Positions 25,701-33,849 of a stretch of 64,000 nucleotides of DNA are shown piece by piece; position 1 is the stretch's first letter; every line of letters starts with the position of its first letter. The position numbers were made by a program, and so were the translations under genes. The notes beneath the pieces were generated by a model that did not search any database, was not told where the DNA came from, and saw only the letters and a program-made list of their open reading frames with translations. Source of the stretch: Clostridia bacterium (GTDB lineage: Bacteria; Bacillota; Clostridia; Oscillospirales; Acutalibacteraceae); assembly GCA_017537245.1 (NCBI GenBank), contig JAFYLD010000029.1:1-64000 (forward strand), in the 5' to 3' direction.

Positions 25701-27639
25701 AGACGTACATACCGTTGATTATACCTGGGCAGGCGGTTCGTCTGCAGTGGTTTCGCAAAACGTTAGTGAATATATTCTTGATATGGACTATACCATGATG
25801 TATGGCGAAGATATGTATATCTTTATGAGCGCAGGTGACGCACTTAATAAGAGTACGTCTACGGGTCATGACGTGGCGTTAACAGATAAGCAGCTCGCTT
25901 GGCTTGATAAGGTGCTTAATAATTACTACAACGTTGAGAAAAAGAATGGACAGGCATATTTTATATTCCATTTTGCAACGCTTGAAGCAGGGATAGGTAA
26001 TGCAACGGTAGATGCTCCTGATGAATATAAAAATTACAGTGCATCATCGGCTAAATTGTATGAAACGCTTGACAAGTATCCTGTAATTCATATCAGCGGT
26101 CATACGCACATTCCTTTCCGTAGTGATAAGAATATATATATTGGCGAAAATCATACTGCTATACAGACTCCTTCTATTACAAAGGGTCATCAAGCGTATG
26201 AAGGCTATATTATAGAACATTATGAGGGTTATACTCTTATGAAGGGCTATAATTTCTTAACTGAGGAATATATTCCTAACGCAATGTTCTATATCGCCGA
26301 AGAATATCAGTGTAATCCGGTAAAGGCTTCAACTATACATACAGGTACTTCAATTTATAAATCTGGTAGCACATCAAGTACAAAGGGTGGTGCTACATTT
26401 GGTAGTACGCAAGTGTACGATAATAGACTAATAGATTATAGTAAAGCAGTGTCTAAACTTACTGTTCCTGCAAACAATACTTATTGGGGCGCTATATCAT
26501 TTAAATCTATGAAATTAACCGTTACTTCTGAATATAAGAACCAGTTGTGGAATTGGCGCAATAATAATGGTGATATTCGTTTTTATGTGAAGAATGACGC
26601 CGATGAATCATTATCGTTCCAGCTTTATTTATATGGTAAGTCAACCAATAATGCTGCTGATGGTACTGATAGATATGTTCAGGGCAAATCAAAAACTATC
26701 AAACTAGAAGCGAATAGCGGATGGGTAGAAGTAAGACTAAAATATAGTGATTTCACAGGAGTTGGTAATTGGGGCTACATTGCAAAAGGTAATGTTAATA
26801 CCTTCTATGTTGGACTTTATAATACTTCTGGATTGTTAAAAAATACTGGCGGTAATATTTACATAAGTGATATTGAGTTCCACGATCATACAATTGAATC
26901 AGCAATAACTACTGATTTTGATAGACCATACGAAATTAACACGTTCGTTGGTGAAAAGGATTATTCTTGGAAAGATGATAAAACGGGTAATATTTCGAGA
27001 TCGTTTGTTGACTGCAAGGAGCTTCCATTTATAACAAAGGCGACAAAAATCACCGCCGCTGAGAACTATGCATTTGGCAATTTGGCTTCTAGCACACAGA
27101 TAGGTTTATTTTATAAAGAAGGTAACCCGAGTAAGGTTCTTGCCCTATGGGCGCAAAACCCTGATGCGGAACTTAGATTTTGGATTAAAACTACCCAAAA
27201 CACAACCTTTGGTATAACGTTCCAGGTGGGCGACAAAAACGCTTATAACGCAAGTGTTTCTGTTAAGGGTAGTAACGATTGGCAGCAGGTTGTTCTGAAG
27301 AGTAGTAGCTTTACTAATGTAAGTAATATCTATAACCAGGCTACCGCTATGAGTGCAAGAGATACATATCTTGTACTTGACGTTAAGAGTGGAACGTTTG
27401 TGCCAAATCAGCAGATTATGGTTGGTAATCGACTTGAAGTATTTAGTCACAAAGCTTATGCTAAGGGCGACGCTAACAAAGATGGCGTGGTTGATATTAG
27501 AGACCTTGTAAAGGCTGATAATCAAATGCAAACAAGCGCAACAGAGTTTATTCCTGCCGACATTGATAATAACGGCAAATTAAATTCTACCGACATAGGC
27601 TATATTCGTAAATGGCTCTTTGACGGAAAATGGAAATAG
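22795..27639 (+). CDS. Secreted metallophosphoesterase with beta-helix repeats and C-terminal dockerin
   Basis: The 1614-residue protein starts with a signal peptide (about residues 1-31). Two blocks of GLUG-like beta-helix repeats follow (about 40-345 and 380-620), each opened by a strand ending in LDGNGYTISGL or FDGRGHIIS. A calcineurin-like metallophosphoesterase spans about 845-1160, with SDTH, GDATDRGND, GNHD, HFAT and GHTH supplying the full set of metal ligands. Beta-rich carbohydrate-module-like regions fill about 1200-1550. Residues 1556-1614 form a type I dockerin with two calcium loops, DANKDGVVDIRD and DIDNNGKLNSTD. The substrate is unknown. A cohesin-like protein is encoded next. 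Confidence 0.88.
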   Translation: MKKTSKLLSIFLTVCIVVALFSVSIVPTTAASSVIEISTADQLRLIGRDSAYPLSGNYVLTADIDLGDAEWVSIGLSSFTDTAADEFTGTFDGRGHIISNMWTENRTDPENPTYRSISSNMWGFIANFEGNNSYVKNVVFENVRFNLGCTIDKLVYVGTVVGYIERGSSVIENVVVLSGDVICDNFYHQIIVGGITVGHGNESSHIVRNCYNGANLSATAGTRSKYSSYAVVGGILATNSAVNTSKVVVENCFNTGEITVKGKSGYTYLSIAGGIIARAGNSSGSVATSNATLKNNLALHGGFNLTNAVQYVSDYSATSIIYPTDASDAQSYEALTSLVDAGGNPVWVAEDGKYPIPAQFAAYAKDAEVVNFVLIEDVEELAKIGVDADYPAGGYYKLANDIDASTVDWTPITTFTGLLDGNGYTISGLNIGKDAAFVRDYTAYGLIRTLSGDVRNLKLTDLYFNTYNTSSDYSYMGGIAAIVKQGRIYNCHVEGEIINTTNKYNRTGGIAGHASGTWLIQNCFSDVDIIAGYSKAVTGGSLSAAGIMGNAESAGTLSNCVSVGKVDARYPGYVGAIASHYYGLNLPVNIKNCYSNADIDYYATANIKAFNSLDDKYTLVSKYQMLCGALAGKLPESEWTDGATDLMPYLNVFEEPAVSTQTEEDAADAVEQAIRGTLLTNYTTEADITAVAEGCLEKGSLKFAITNFVLTPAIVGTEGNLELTFTVGEATRSVTLSIAALPKLAYTFSTKYVGRADGTITITDTDTLFTGSKYRLYWGDDNGKLAGYDALATLNDFTVNATGDVLTYKTITNTLIPETATKLYLAVEDKLITEYKFESWRILTGGELKYISAHVSDTHVSYNRSEEALVKTYEKMKELGGKFITVSGDATDRGNDTDFKTLAEIAARYSGTSLWITLGNHDILLANRAANLSAQQSLSYVKKHITNFANPNHTLGSEYVVSVPSSDEEDVHTVDYTWAGGSSAVVSQNVSEYILDMDYTMMYGEDMYIFMSAGDALNKSTSTGHDVALTDKQLAWLDKVLNNYYNVEKKNGQAYFIFHFATLEAGIGNATVDAPDEYKNYSASSAKLYETLDKYPVIHISGHTHIPFRSDKNIYIGENHTAIQTPSITKGHQAYEGYIIEHYEGYTLMKGYNFLTEEYIPNAMFYIAEEYQCNPVKASTIHTGTSIYKSGSTSSTKGGATFGSTQVYDNRLIDYSKAVSKLTVPANNTYWGAISFKSMKLTVTSEYKNQLWNWRNNNGDIRFYVKNDADESLSFQLYLYGKSTNNAADGTDRYVQGKSKTIKLEANSGWVEVRLKYSDFTGVGNWGYIAKGNVNTFYVGLYNTSGLLKNTGGNIYISDIEFHDHTIESAITTDFDRPYEINTFVGEKDYSWKDDKTGNISRSFVDCKELPFITKATKITAAENYAFGNLASSTQIGLFYKEGNPSKVLALWAQNPDAELRFWIKTTQNTTFGITFQVGDKNAYNASVSVKGSNDWQQVVLKSSSFTNVSNIYNQATAMSARDTYLVLDVKSGTFVPNQQIMVGNRLEVFSHKAYAKGDANKDGVVDIRDLVKADNQMQTSATEFIPADIDNNGKLNSTDIGYIRKWLFDGKWK

Positions 27640-27670
27640 TCTATATTATAGAATTTAAGGAGGTTTTAAA

Positions 27671-28780
27671 ATGAATACTAAAAGAATTTTTAGTATCGTT
27701 CTTGCGATAGTTCTTACAATTAGCTGTATGAGTTTTTCGGCTTCTGCCGAAAACTCATCGGTTACCATATCGCTTAAAGGCGAGGACCATGCTGTTGTTG
27801 GTTCAGAGTATAAGGTGTATCTTACCGTAAGTGAAAGCGCGGCAGATACTGTTGGCGGTTTGTCTTGTGATATTACGTATAATGCTGAGAAATTCACACT
27901 AAAGAGAGCAGAACTTACTTCTGATTTTGCTGCGGCTAACTATATTGCTGCTGATGGCTATAGTGATCTTATTAGAGATAATGCCGGTAAGGTTAGCGTA
28001 ATGCTTCTTGGTGTTGATGGTGACAAGGCTCAAAACAAGTGGATTACACTTGTGTTTGAAGTTTTGTCATCAGAAGGTACCGCAAGCTTTGCTTTAGATA
28101 ACGCATTGGTTTCTGACACTGTTGGTAAAACGTTTATCGAGAGCGAGCTTGTAGTTGATATCACTGATGAAGAAATTGAAATCTTTACTCCACAAACAAC
28201 CGTAAACGGTGCGTCTATTAAGAAAGACGTGAAAGACGAAAATGGTAATATTGTTGGTAATATCCGTTTTGAAGCACAACTTGGCGATATTATTGATGAG
28301 CGCGCAGTTGAGGTTGGATTTGTTATGTTACCAACCGTATGCCTCGATAATGGCGAATTAACTATTACCGAAAGTGGCAAATACACCATGGCAAATGGTC
28401 GTGAAGTTAGCATAGCATATAATGGCAAAGCAATTTCTAGTGTAAATAGCGCAGACAATAGATATTATTGCTATTTGACAAATACAATGGATTTTCCGCT
28501 TACTATGTCTTTCTCTGCTAGAGCATACGTTAAACTTAACGATGGTACATACATTTACGGTTATAACGAAATAATGGATAATAACGTTACAAGCGGTACA
28601 AGTAGCCGTAGTTGTATTGATATCGCCAAGGCGATATATAATGAATATAAAGCTAAATATTCAAGTTATGATTTTAGCGCAATTGAAGCAATTGTTGCGT
28701 TAGATGCAAGCAAGTGGACAAGCGAAAACTATCAAACAGTGGTTAACGCACTTGTTGCAGCAGAAAATTCTGCTTCTTGA
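27671..28780 (+). CDS. Secreted cohesin-like protein
   Basis: The 369-residue protein has a signal peptide (about residues 1-26) and a cohesin-like beta-sandwich (about 29-165): VVGSEYKVYLTV, VGGLSCDITYN, KVSVMLLG and ITLVFEVLSSEG fall where cohesin strands are expected. A second domain (about 175-315) with RFEAQLGD, VEVGFVMLP and RAYVKLNDGTYIYG resembles a module seen in other Clostridia surface proteins. The last 50 residues are helical. GGAGG precedes the ATG. Placed 31 bases after the dockerin gene, it could be its docking partner. No wall anchor is visible. Confidence 0.72.
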   Translation: MNTKRIFSIVLAIVLTISCMSFSASAENSSVTISLKGEDHAVVGSEYKVYLTVSESAADTVGGLSCDITYNAEKFTLKRAELTSDFAAANYIAADGYSDLIRDNAGKVSVMLLGVDGDKAQNKWITLVFEVLSSEGTASFALDNALVSDTVGKTFIESELVVDITDEEIEIFTPQTTVNGASIKKDVKDENGNIVGNIRFEAQLGDIIDERAVEVGFVMLPTVCLDNGELTITESGKYTMANGREVSIAYNGKAISSVNSADNRYYCYLTNTMDFPLTMSFSARAYVKLNDGTYIYGYNEIMDNNVTSGTSSRSCIDIAKAIYNEYKAKYSSYDFSAIEAIVALDASKWTSENYQTVVNALVAAENSAS

Positions 28781-28810
28781 TTGATATAAACGAATTAGGT
28801 GGTAAAATTG

Positions 28811-28939
28811 ATGTTTAAAAAAGCTGAAATTGAAATAAATGAACTTAATAACGTTGATATCATTGTAACAAGTGATATTGGTATTACGGGTCCATCCGAC
28901 TGGAAGGATTTTGGAGCGTATCAAGATGGGCAAGATTAA
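28811..28939 (+). CDS. Possible 42-residue micro-protein
   Basis: ATG 28811 opens 42 codons encoding an acidic peptide with NNVDIIVTSDIGITGPSDW. AGGTGG lies 9 bases upstream. It follows the cohesin gene by 30 bases, and its end overlaps the start of the lipoprotein gene at 28926, suggesting translational coupling. There is no signal peptide or membrane segment. It is not recognised; the regular ribosome site and packing argue that it is real. Confidence 0.45.
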   Translation: MFKKAEIEINELNNVDIIVTSDIGITGPSDWKDFGAYQDGQD

Positions 28940-29399
28940 AAAATGTCTAGCGTTGTTTGTGGTTTTGATGTTACTGACTGCATTTGTTGGTTGTCAAGAG
29001 GATCAAACCGACAAAGAAAAACAGCAACAATCAAATTCTGAAGTTAGTTCCGAGCAATCGAGTGGCAATAGTGTGCCGATAGTGATTGTTGATGACGATG
29101 AAGATACTTCGTCTAATACAGAATCTAGTGTAGATGAAATAATTGACGAGTGGGAAAACGTTACTCCTGATATAGAGATTGACGTTAATGGTTCGACCAA
29201 TACAAGTAGTTCGAATAACGTTTCGAGCGAACAAAATACAACGTCGAGCAATTCTTCAAACACTCAAAATTCTTCAAGTACACCAGAGCAGGGAACAAAC
29301 AACGAGTCAAATAACAACAGCTCTAATAACTCGTCAAATACCGAGAATGGTGATGAGCCGCCAAGAGTGGACGACGGTTATTTTGACGTTGCGGTGTAA
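28926..29399 (+). CDS. Lipoprotein with low-complexity Ser/Asn-rich tail
   Basis: The 157-residue protein has a lipoprotein signal ending in TAFVGC, so Cys 20 would carry the lipid. The mature part is acidic, then about 80 residues rich in Ser, Asn and Thr, the composition of a wall-spanning spacer, and a short charged end. I chose ATG 28926 because GGAG lies nine bases upstream and the signal peptide starts there; an earlier in-frame start at 28872 adds an implausible N-terminus. It may present or tether the products of the two preceding genes. No enzymatic domain is visible. Confidence 0.7.
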   Translation: MGKIKKCLALFVVLMLLTAFVGCQEDQTDKEKQQQSNSEVSSEQSSGNSVPIVIVDDDEDTSSNTESSVDEIIDEWENVTPDIEIDVNGSTNTSSSNNVSSEQNTTSSNSSNTQNSSSTPEQGTNNESNNNSSNNSSNTENGDEPPRVDDGYFDVAV

Positions 29400-29428
29400 G
29401 AAAATTAAGTTTAATAATTAAAGTTAGA

Positions 29429-29467
29429 ACGAAGCGTTTCACTATTGTGGAGCGCTTCGTTTTTTTG
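29429..29467 (+). terminator. Rho-independent terminator
   Basis: ACGAAGCG at 29429-29436 pairs with CGCTTCGT at 29453-29460, followed by seven T residues. It separates the surface locus from the division cluster. Confidence 0.85.
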
Positions 29468-29512
29468 TTTTTTAATTATTTTTAAAAATCGAGTTTTTTT
29501 GTAAAAAAAGAC

Positions 29513-29541
29513 TTGATTTTTTTATTTTATGGTATTATAAT
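29513..29541 (+). promoter_or_regulatory. Promoter of the division/cell-wall cluster
   Basis: TTGATT at 29513-29518 and TATAAT at 29536-29541 are spaced by 17 bases. Downstream, AAAGTG occurs at 29556, 29579 and 29589 before the mraZ ribosome site and GTGAGGTGG follows; MraZ proteins bind repeats of this kind (GTGG-type) in their own leaders, so this may be an autoregulatory region. Confidence 0.75.
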
Positions 29542-29612
29542 ACAGTTAAGTGGTGAAAAGTGTATCGAAAAACCATAAAAGTGTATTAAAGTGGGAAAGT
29601 GAGGTGGCAATA

Positions 29613-30038
29613 ATGCTTTATGGCGGATACGATCATACAATAGATAAAAAGGGCAGAATTGCCATACCTGCTAAGCTACGTGACGCTTTTGGTGATACGT
29701 TTATGATTGCTAAGGGTATTTTTGGTAAAAACTGTTTGTGTGTTTACTCGAACGAACAGTGGGACAAGCTTGTTGAAAAGATAGGCAATTTGCCATCTGC
29801 TAAATCAAGCGTTGTTAAGAGATACCTTTACGAAGGCGCTTTTGAGGTTGAGTTTGATTCTCAGGGAAGAATACTTATTCCATCAGCACTTCGTGAATTT
29901 GCTTCTCTAGAAAGCGAAGCGCATATTATCGGTGTTGATACCAATCTTGAAATTTGGAACAAAGAACTATGGCAAAAAGAAAATTCGGATTACACACCCG
30001 AATCAATTGCTGCTATTGTTAATGAACTTGATTTTTAA
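29613..30038 (+). CDS. mraZ: Division/cell-wall cluster regulator MraZ
   Basis: The 141-residue protein has two SpoVT/AbrB-like halves, seen as DKKGRIAIPAKLRDAFG near residue 12 and DSQGRILIPSALREFA near 88. MraZ forms rings and represses the cluster it heads by binding repeats near its promoter. ATG 29613 follows AGGTGG; the longer frame from 29550 adds 21 residues not expected in the family. It is two bases upstream of rsmH, the standard order. Confidence 0.95.
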   Translation: MLYGGYDHTIDKKGRIAIPAKLRDAFGDTFMIAKGIFGKNCLCVYSNEQWDKLVEKIGNLPSAKSSVVKRYLYEGAFEVEFDSQGRILIPSALREFASLESEAHIIGVDTNLEIWNKELWQKENSDYTPESIAAIVNELDF

Positions 30039-30040
30039 TT

Positions 30041-30961
30041 ATGGAATTTAAACATATATCTGTTTTACTCGAAGAAACTATTGATTCATTAAATATTAAA
30101 CCTGATGGTATTTACATTGATGGCACTGCTGGTGGTGCGGGTCACTCACGAGAAATTGCAAAGAGATTGACGAGTGGTCGACTCATTGCGCTTGATCGCG
30201 ATCCCGATGCTGTCGCTACCGCACGTGAGCGTTTGGCTGATTATAACGCTACGGTTGTTCAATGTAATTTTGCCGAAATGCGTCAAGCGGCCGATGACTT
30301 AGGCATTGACAAGGTTGATGGCATTTTGCTTGACTTAGGCGTTTCGTCTTATCAATTAGATAATGGTGACCGTGGTTTTTCGTATAAATATGAAGCTCCG
30401 CTAGATATGCGAATGAGTCAAAGTGGCACAACTGCAGCGGATTTGGTAAACAATTTATCAGTTGATGAATTAACCAAGATTTTTCGTGATTATGGTGAGG
30501 AAAAATTTGCATACAAAATTGCTAATGCAATAGTGCGTAAACGTGCAAACGATGATATAAAAACAACTACACAATTGGCTGAAATTATCGCTTCGTGTTA
30601 TCCAGCTGCTGCAAGACGTGATGGTAATCCGGCCAGAAAGTGTTTTCAAGCGTTACGTATCGCAGTTAATGATGAGTTGGGCAGTTTAGAGCGCGTTTTA
30701 GATACAGCGTTTGATATGTTGAATCCAAATGGTGTTTTATCGATTATTACATTCCACTCATTAGAGGACAGAATAGTAAAATTAAAATTCAAAGAATATT
30801 GCACAGGTTGTACCTGTCCACCAGACATTCCGATTTGTGTTTGTGGTAAAAAGCCACGCGGTACACTTGCGTTTAGAAAACCTGTTACCGCTACTCAAGA
30901 GGAGTTAGAGGTAAATCAGCGCAGTCGCAGCGCAAAACTTAGAGCGATAATCAAATTATAA
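30041..30961 (+). CDS. rsmH: 16S rRNA m4C1402 methyltransferase RsmH
   Basis: The 306-residue SAM-dependent enzyme methylates N4 of C1402 in 16S rRNA. The start HISVLLEETID, DGTAGGAGHS (SAM binding, about residue 29), GILLDLGVSSYQLD and ITFHSLEDRIVK are all family signatures. Length is normal. A Cys-rich stretch near 252-268 is common in this family. It is the second gene of the cluster. Confidence 0.97.
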   Translation: MEFKHISVLLEETIDSLNIKPDGIYIDGTAGGAGHSREIAKRLTSGRLIALDRDPDAVATARERLADYNATVVQCNFAEMRQAADDLGIDKVDGILLDLGVSSYQLDNGDRGFSYKYEAPLDMRMSQSGTTAADLVNNLSVDELTKIFRDYGEEKFAYKIANAIVRKRANDDIKTTTQLAEIIASCYPAAARRDGNPARKCFQALRIAVNDELGSLERVLDTAFDMLNPNGVLSIITFHSLEDRIVKLKFKEYCTGCTCPPDIPICVCGKKPRGTLAFRKPVTATQEELEVNQRSRSAKLRAIIKL

Positions 30962-30975
30962 GAAGGAGAGATATT

Positions 30976-31446
30976 GTGGACAATTTAAAATATTATAACG
31001 ATAGTTTAGCGTATGATTTTGAAATGTTTATGCCACGCAAGGCGGAAGAGCCAGTAAGAAAAGATAATATTGTTAAATTGCCACGTACAAAGCAGCAACA
31101 ACGCGCAAAAAAACGCGCGACAAAGCGTTTGTCAACATCTGCATTTGCTGTTATGACAACTATCTTCATAATAGCAGTAATGTGTGGAACTATCTTCTTA
31201 AGACTTGAAATAAACGAACAAAATTCATTAATCAACGATAAAAAAGCCGCAATTAAGGCGCTCGATAGCCAAACGGTTAGCCTAGAGGTTGAACTAGAGC
31301 GTATTATATCTTTTTCAAATATTGAGGTAGAGGCGGCCGAAATTGGTATGAAAAAAATGGATAAGAGCCAAATTAAATATATACGTGTAAACGATAAAAA
31401 CACAGCTGTAACTGAAGGCGGAGAAACAGTTGTTAGTAATAATTAA
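30976..31446 (+). CDS. ftsL: FtsL/DivIC-like division protein
   Basis: The 156-residue protein has a basic cytoplasmic part (about residues 1-55), one membrane segment (about 55-75) and a coiled coil (about 76-115), the topology of FtsL. The call rests on this layout and on its place between rsmH and ftsI, because FtsL sequences diverge quickly. FtsL bridges DivIB/DivIC and the septal transpeptidase. Start is GTG 30976 behind AAGGAGAG. Confidence 0.75.
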   Translation: MDNLKYYNDSLAYDFEMFMPRKAEEPVRKDNIVKLPRTKQQQRAKKRATKRLSTSAFAVMTTIFIIAVMCGTIFLRLEINEQNSLINDKKAAIKALDSQTVSLEVELERIISFSNIEVEAAEIGMKKMDKSQIKYIRVNDKNTAVTEGGETVVSNN

Positions 31447-31490
31447 AGTGATACTTTGGTTATTGCGATAATATAATATTAACAATGAAT

Positions 31491-31524
31491 ACGAGAGTTG
31501 CGTTAAAAAGCAGGCTCTCGTTTT
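31491..31524 (+). terminator. Possible attenuator between ftsL and ftsI
   Basis: ACGAGAG at 31491-31497 pairs with CTCTCGT at 31515-31521, with partial further pairing inside, followed by only four T residues. It may weaken read-through before the PBP gene. Confidence 0.4.
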
Positions 31525-31565
31525 CGAGCATATTTTGAATAATAATTATTGCGAGGTGAGAAACA

Positions 31566-33827
31566 ATGTCTGTAAGACCAAGTCAACAAATGCTAAAACG
31601 TTCATTTATTACTATGGTTGCGGTTATATTGTTTCTTACTTTGGTTTCTACGAGCAGTCTAGTTAATATAATGATTTTAAAAGGCGAGGAATATCAAGCC
31701 AAAGCTTCTGAACAGCAGCTTTACGATAACCTTTTATCTGCTCCTAGGGGCAATATTTATGATAGCAATATGAATTTGCTAGCAACAAGCTCACCTGCGT
31801 GGACGGTGTATTTAACACCTAACGGCATTAACAATCTTGATGATGAGTCAGAGGCCAATGAGGTTAGAAATGCAATAGCGGATGGTTTGGCGCCAATTTT
31901 GGGTATGGAGCGTAATGAAATATACGAGCTTACCAAAAAGAACACCTATTACGTAATCGTTAAAAAGAAGATAGAAAAAAATACCGTTGATAAAATTAGA
32001 GAGTTTATTGTAGCCAATGAAAATCTTAAAATGGCTAATTATATCGGTTTAGAGGAAACAACCAAACGATATTATCCAAATGATTCTTTAGCATCAACGG
32101 TTATAGGTTTTGTTGGTAATGACAACCAAGGACTAGCGGGACTAGAGAGTTATTATGACAATGAACTTACCGGTGTTGCTGGTCGTGTTGTAGCTGCAAA
32201 AGATGCTAAGGGCACTGATATGCGTTTTAGCTATGAAAAGGTAGAAGAGGCAAAACAGGGTAACTCTCTTGTTTTAACCATAGATTCATACGTTCAACAC
32301 GTATGTGAAAAATATCTTGATATTGCAGTTGAACAAGAACAAGTTCAAGAACGTGGCGCGGTTATCGTTATGAACGTTAATACTGGCGCTATTCTTGGTA
32401 TGGCGGTAAGTGGGGACTTTAACCCTAACGAACCATTTGTTTTGTCAGAAGAGGATCAAGCGCTTGTTGACGCGATAGTCGACGAAGAAGAAAAAAGTGC
32501 GAAGCGTAGTGAATTGCTTAACCGACAGTGGCGAAATAAAGCCGTTTCCGACACTTATGAACCTGGCTCGGTATTTAAGATTTTTACCTCAGCTGTAGCG
32601 CTTGAGGAAAATTTAGTTACAATCCATAGTACTTTTACGTGTAATCATACGTATGTTGTAGCGGGTAGGCCGTACCATTGCCACGACAAAATTGGTGGTC
32701 ACGGAACTCAAACTTTGCAACAATCTATTTCAAATTCATGCAACCCGGCGTTTATTCAAATCGGCCAATTGATGGGAAACGACACGTTTTCTAAGTATTT
32801 TAGCGCGTTTAATCTAACTGGTAAAACCGGCATTGATTTACCGGGTGAAGCAGCTCCTTATTATCACGCAAATCGTGGTCCTACCGAGCTTGCGTCTTCG
32901 TCGTTTGGTCAAACGTTTAATATTACACCAATACAAATGATTAGTCTTGCGGCAACTTCGGTAAATGGCGGTTACGCTGTAACACCACACGTTGTTGAAA
33001 AAATTATTGATAGCGATAAAAAAGTTGTTAAAACTTTTTCTAGTGAAAATAGAAAACAAGTTATTTCTAAAGAAACTTCGTCAACAATGAGAAACATGCT
33101 TGAATACGTTGTTGAAAACGGCGCAAAAAACGGTATTGTATCCGGTTATCGCGTAGGTGGTAAAACTGGTACTTCACAAAAAATGTCAAAGATTTTGTCA
33201 ACAGGCGATTCGCACTTGTATATCGGTTCATACGTTGGCATAGCGCCTATTAATGATCCTGAAATTGCAGTTTTTGTAATGCTGGATGAACCTATGGGGG
33301 CTAATTATTACGGTGGTCTTATTTCGGCGCCAGTTGGTTCAAAAATTATGGCAGATATTTTGCCTCATTTAGGTTTTGAGCCGCAGTATTCTGAAGAAGA
33401 ATTGGCAAAAATTTCTATTGCAGTTCCAGATGTTACCGGCGACGAAATTGCCGTTGCAAAAACAAGAATTAACAGTTCTAAACTTACTTATAAGGTTATA
33501 GGAAAAGGCGAAACAGTTCTTAAACAATTGCCAGAAGCGGGTAGTTCTGTTTATAGTGGCGGTATGGTAATTTTATATACCGAAGAAAGTGAAGCCCAAA
33601 TGACCACGGTACCTAATCTTGTTGGTCTTAGTGTTAGCGAGGTTAATACTGTTGCTGCTGAAGCCGGCATAAACATAGAATTTTCAGGCAACGTTTCATC
33701 AAATACGGTTTTATCTTATGCACAAGATTTTAAAGCGGGTGAAACAGTGTCGTTAGGACAGATAGTTACTGTTTATTTCCGCGATGAGGCAAGCGCTGAC
33801 ATGACGGAAATAGAAGTTAGTGAATAG
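31566..33827 (+). CDS. spoVD: Septal/spore class B penicillin-binding protein with PASTA domains
   Basis: The 753-residue protein has one N-terminal membrane anchor (about residues 12-35), a PBP dimerisation domain, a transpeptidase domain with the active-site Ser in GSVFK (about 334-338), the SNSCN motif (about 388) and KTGTS (about 532), and two C-terminal PASTA domains (about 617-675 and 680-745). It cross-links peptidoglycan at the septum. PASTA-bearing class B enzymes include vegetative Pbp2b and sporulation SpoVD; the name is uncertain between ftsI and spoVD. The gene lies in the usual place before murE. Confidence 0.92.
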   Translation: MSVRPSQQMLKRSFITMVAVILFLTLVSTSSLVNIMILKGEEYQAKASEQQLYDNLLSAPRGNIYDSNMNLLATSSPAWTVYLTPNGINNLDDESEANEVRNAIADGLAPILGMERNEIYELTKKNTYYVIVKKKIEKNTVDKIREFIVANENLKMANYIGLEETTKRYYPNDSLASTVIGFVGNDNQGLAGLESYYDNELTGVAGRVVAAKDAKGTDMRFSYEKVEEAKQGNSLVLTIDSYVQHVCEKYLDIAVEQEQVQERGAVIVMNVNTGAILGMAVSGDFNPNEPFVLSEEDQALVDAIVDEEEKSAKRSELLNRQWRNKAVSDTYEPGSVFKIFTSAVALEENLVTIHSTFTCNHTYVVAGRPYHCHDKIGGHGTQTLQQSISNSCNPAFIQIGQLMGNDTFSKYFSAFNLTGKTGIDLPGEAAPYYHANRGPTELASSSFGQTFNITPIQMISLAATSVNGGYAVTPHVVEKIIDSDKKVVKTFSSENRKQVISKETSSTMRNMLEYVVENGAKNGIVSGYRVGGKTGTSQKMSKILSTGDSHLYIGSYVGIAPINDPEIAVFVMLDEPMGANYYGGLISAPVGSKIMADILPHLGFEPQYSEEELAKISIAVPDVTGDEIAVAKTRINSSKLTYKVIGKGETVLKQLPEAGSSVYSGGMVILYTEESEAQMTTVPNLVGLSVSEVNTVAAEAGINIEFSGNVSSNTVLSYAQDFKAGETVSLGQIVTVYFRDEASADMTEIEVSE

Positions 33828-33849
33828 CTAGTTGGTTAGGAGTAAAATA

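Noticed and set aside
29003..29263. Minus-strand frame opposite the lipoprotein gene
   Set aside because: The Ser/Asn repeats of the lipoprotein generate this open antisense frame; there is no ribosome site.
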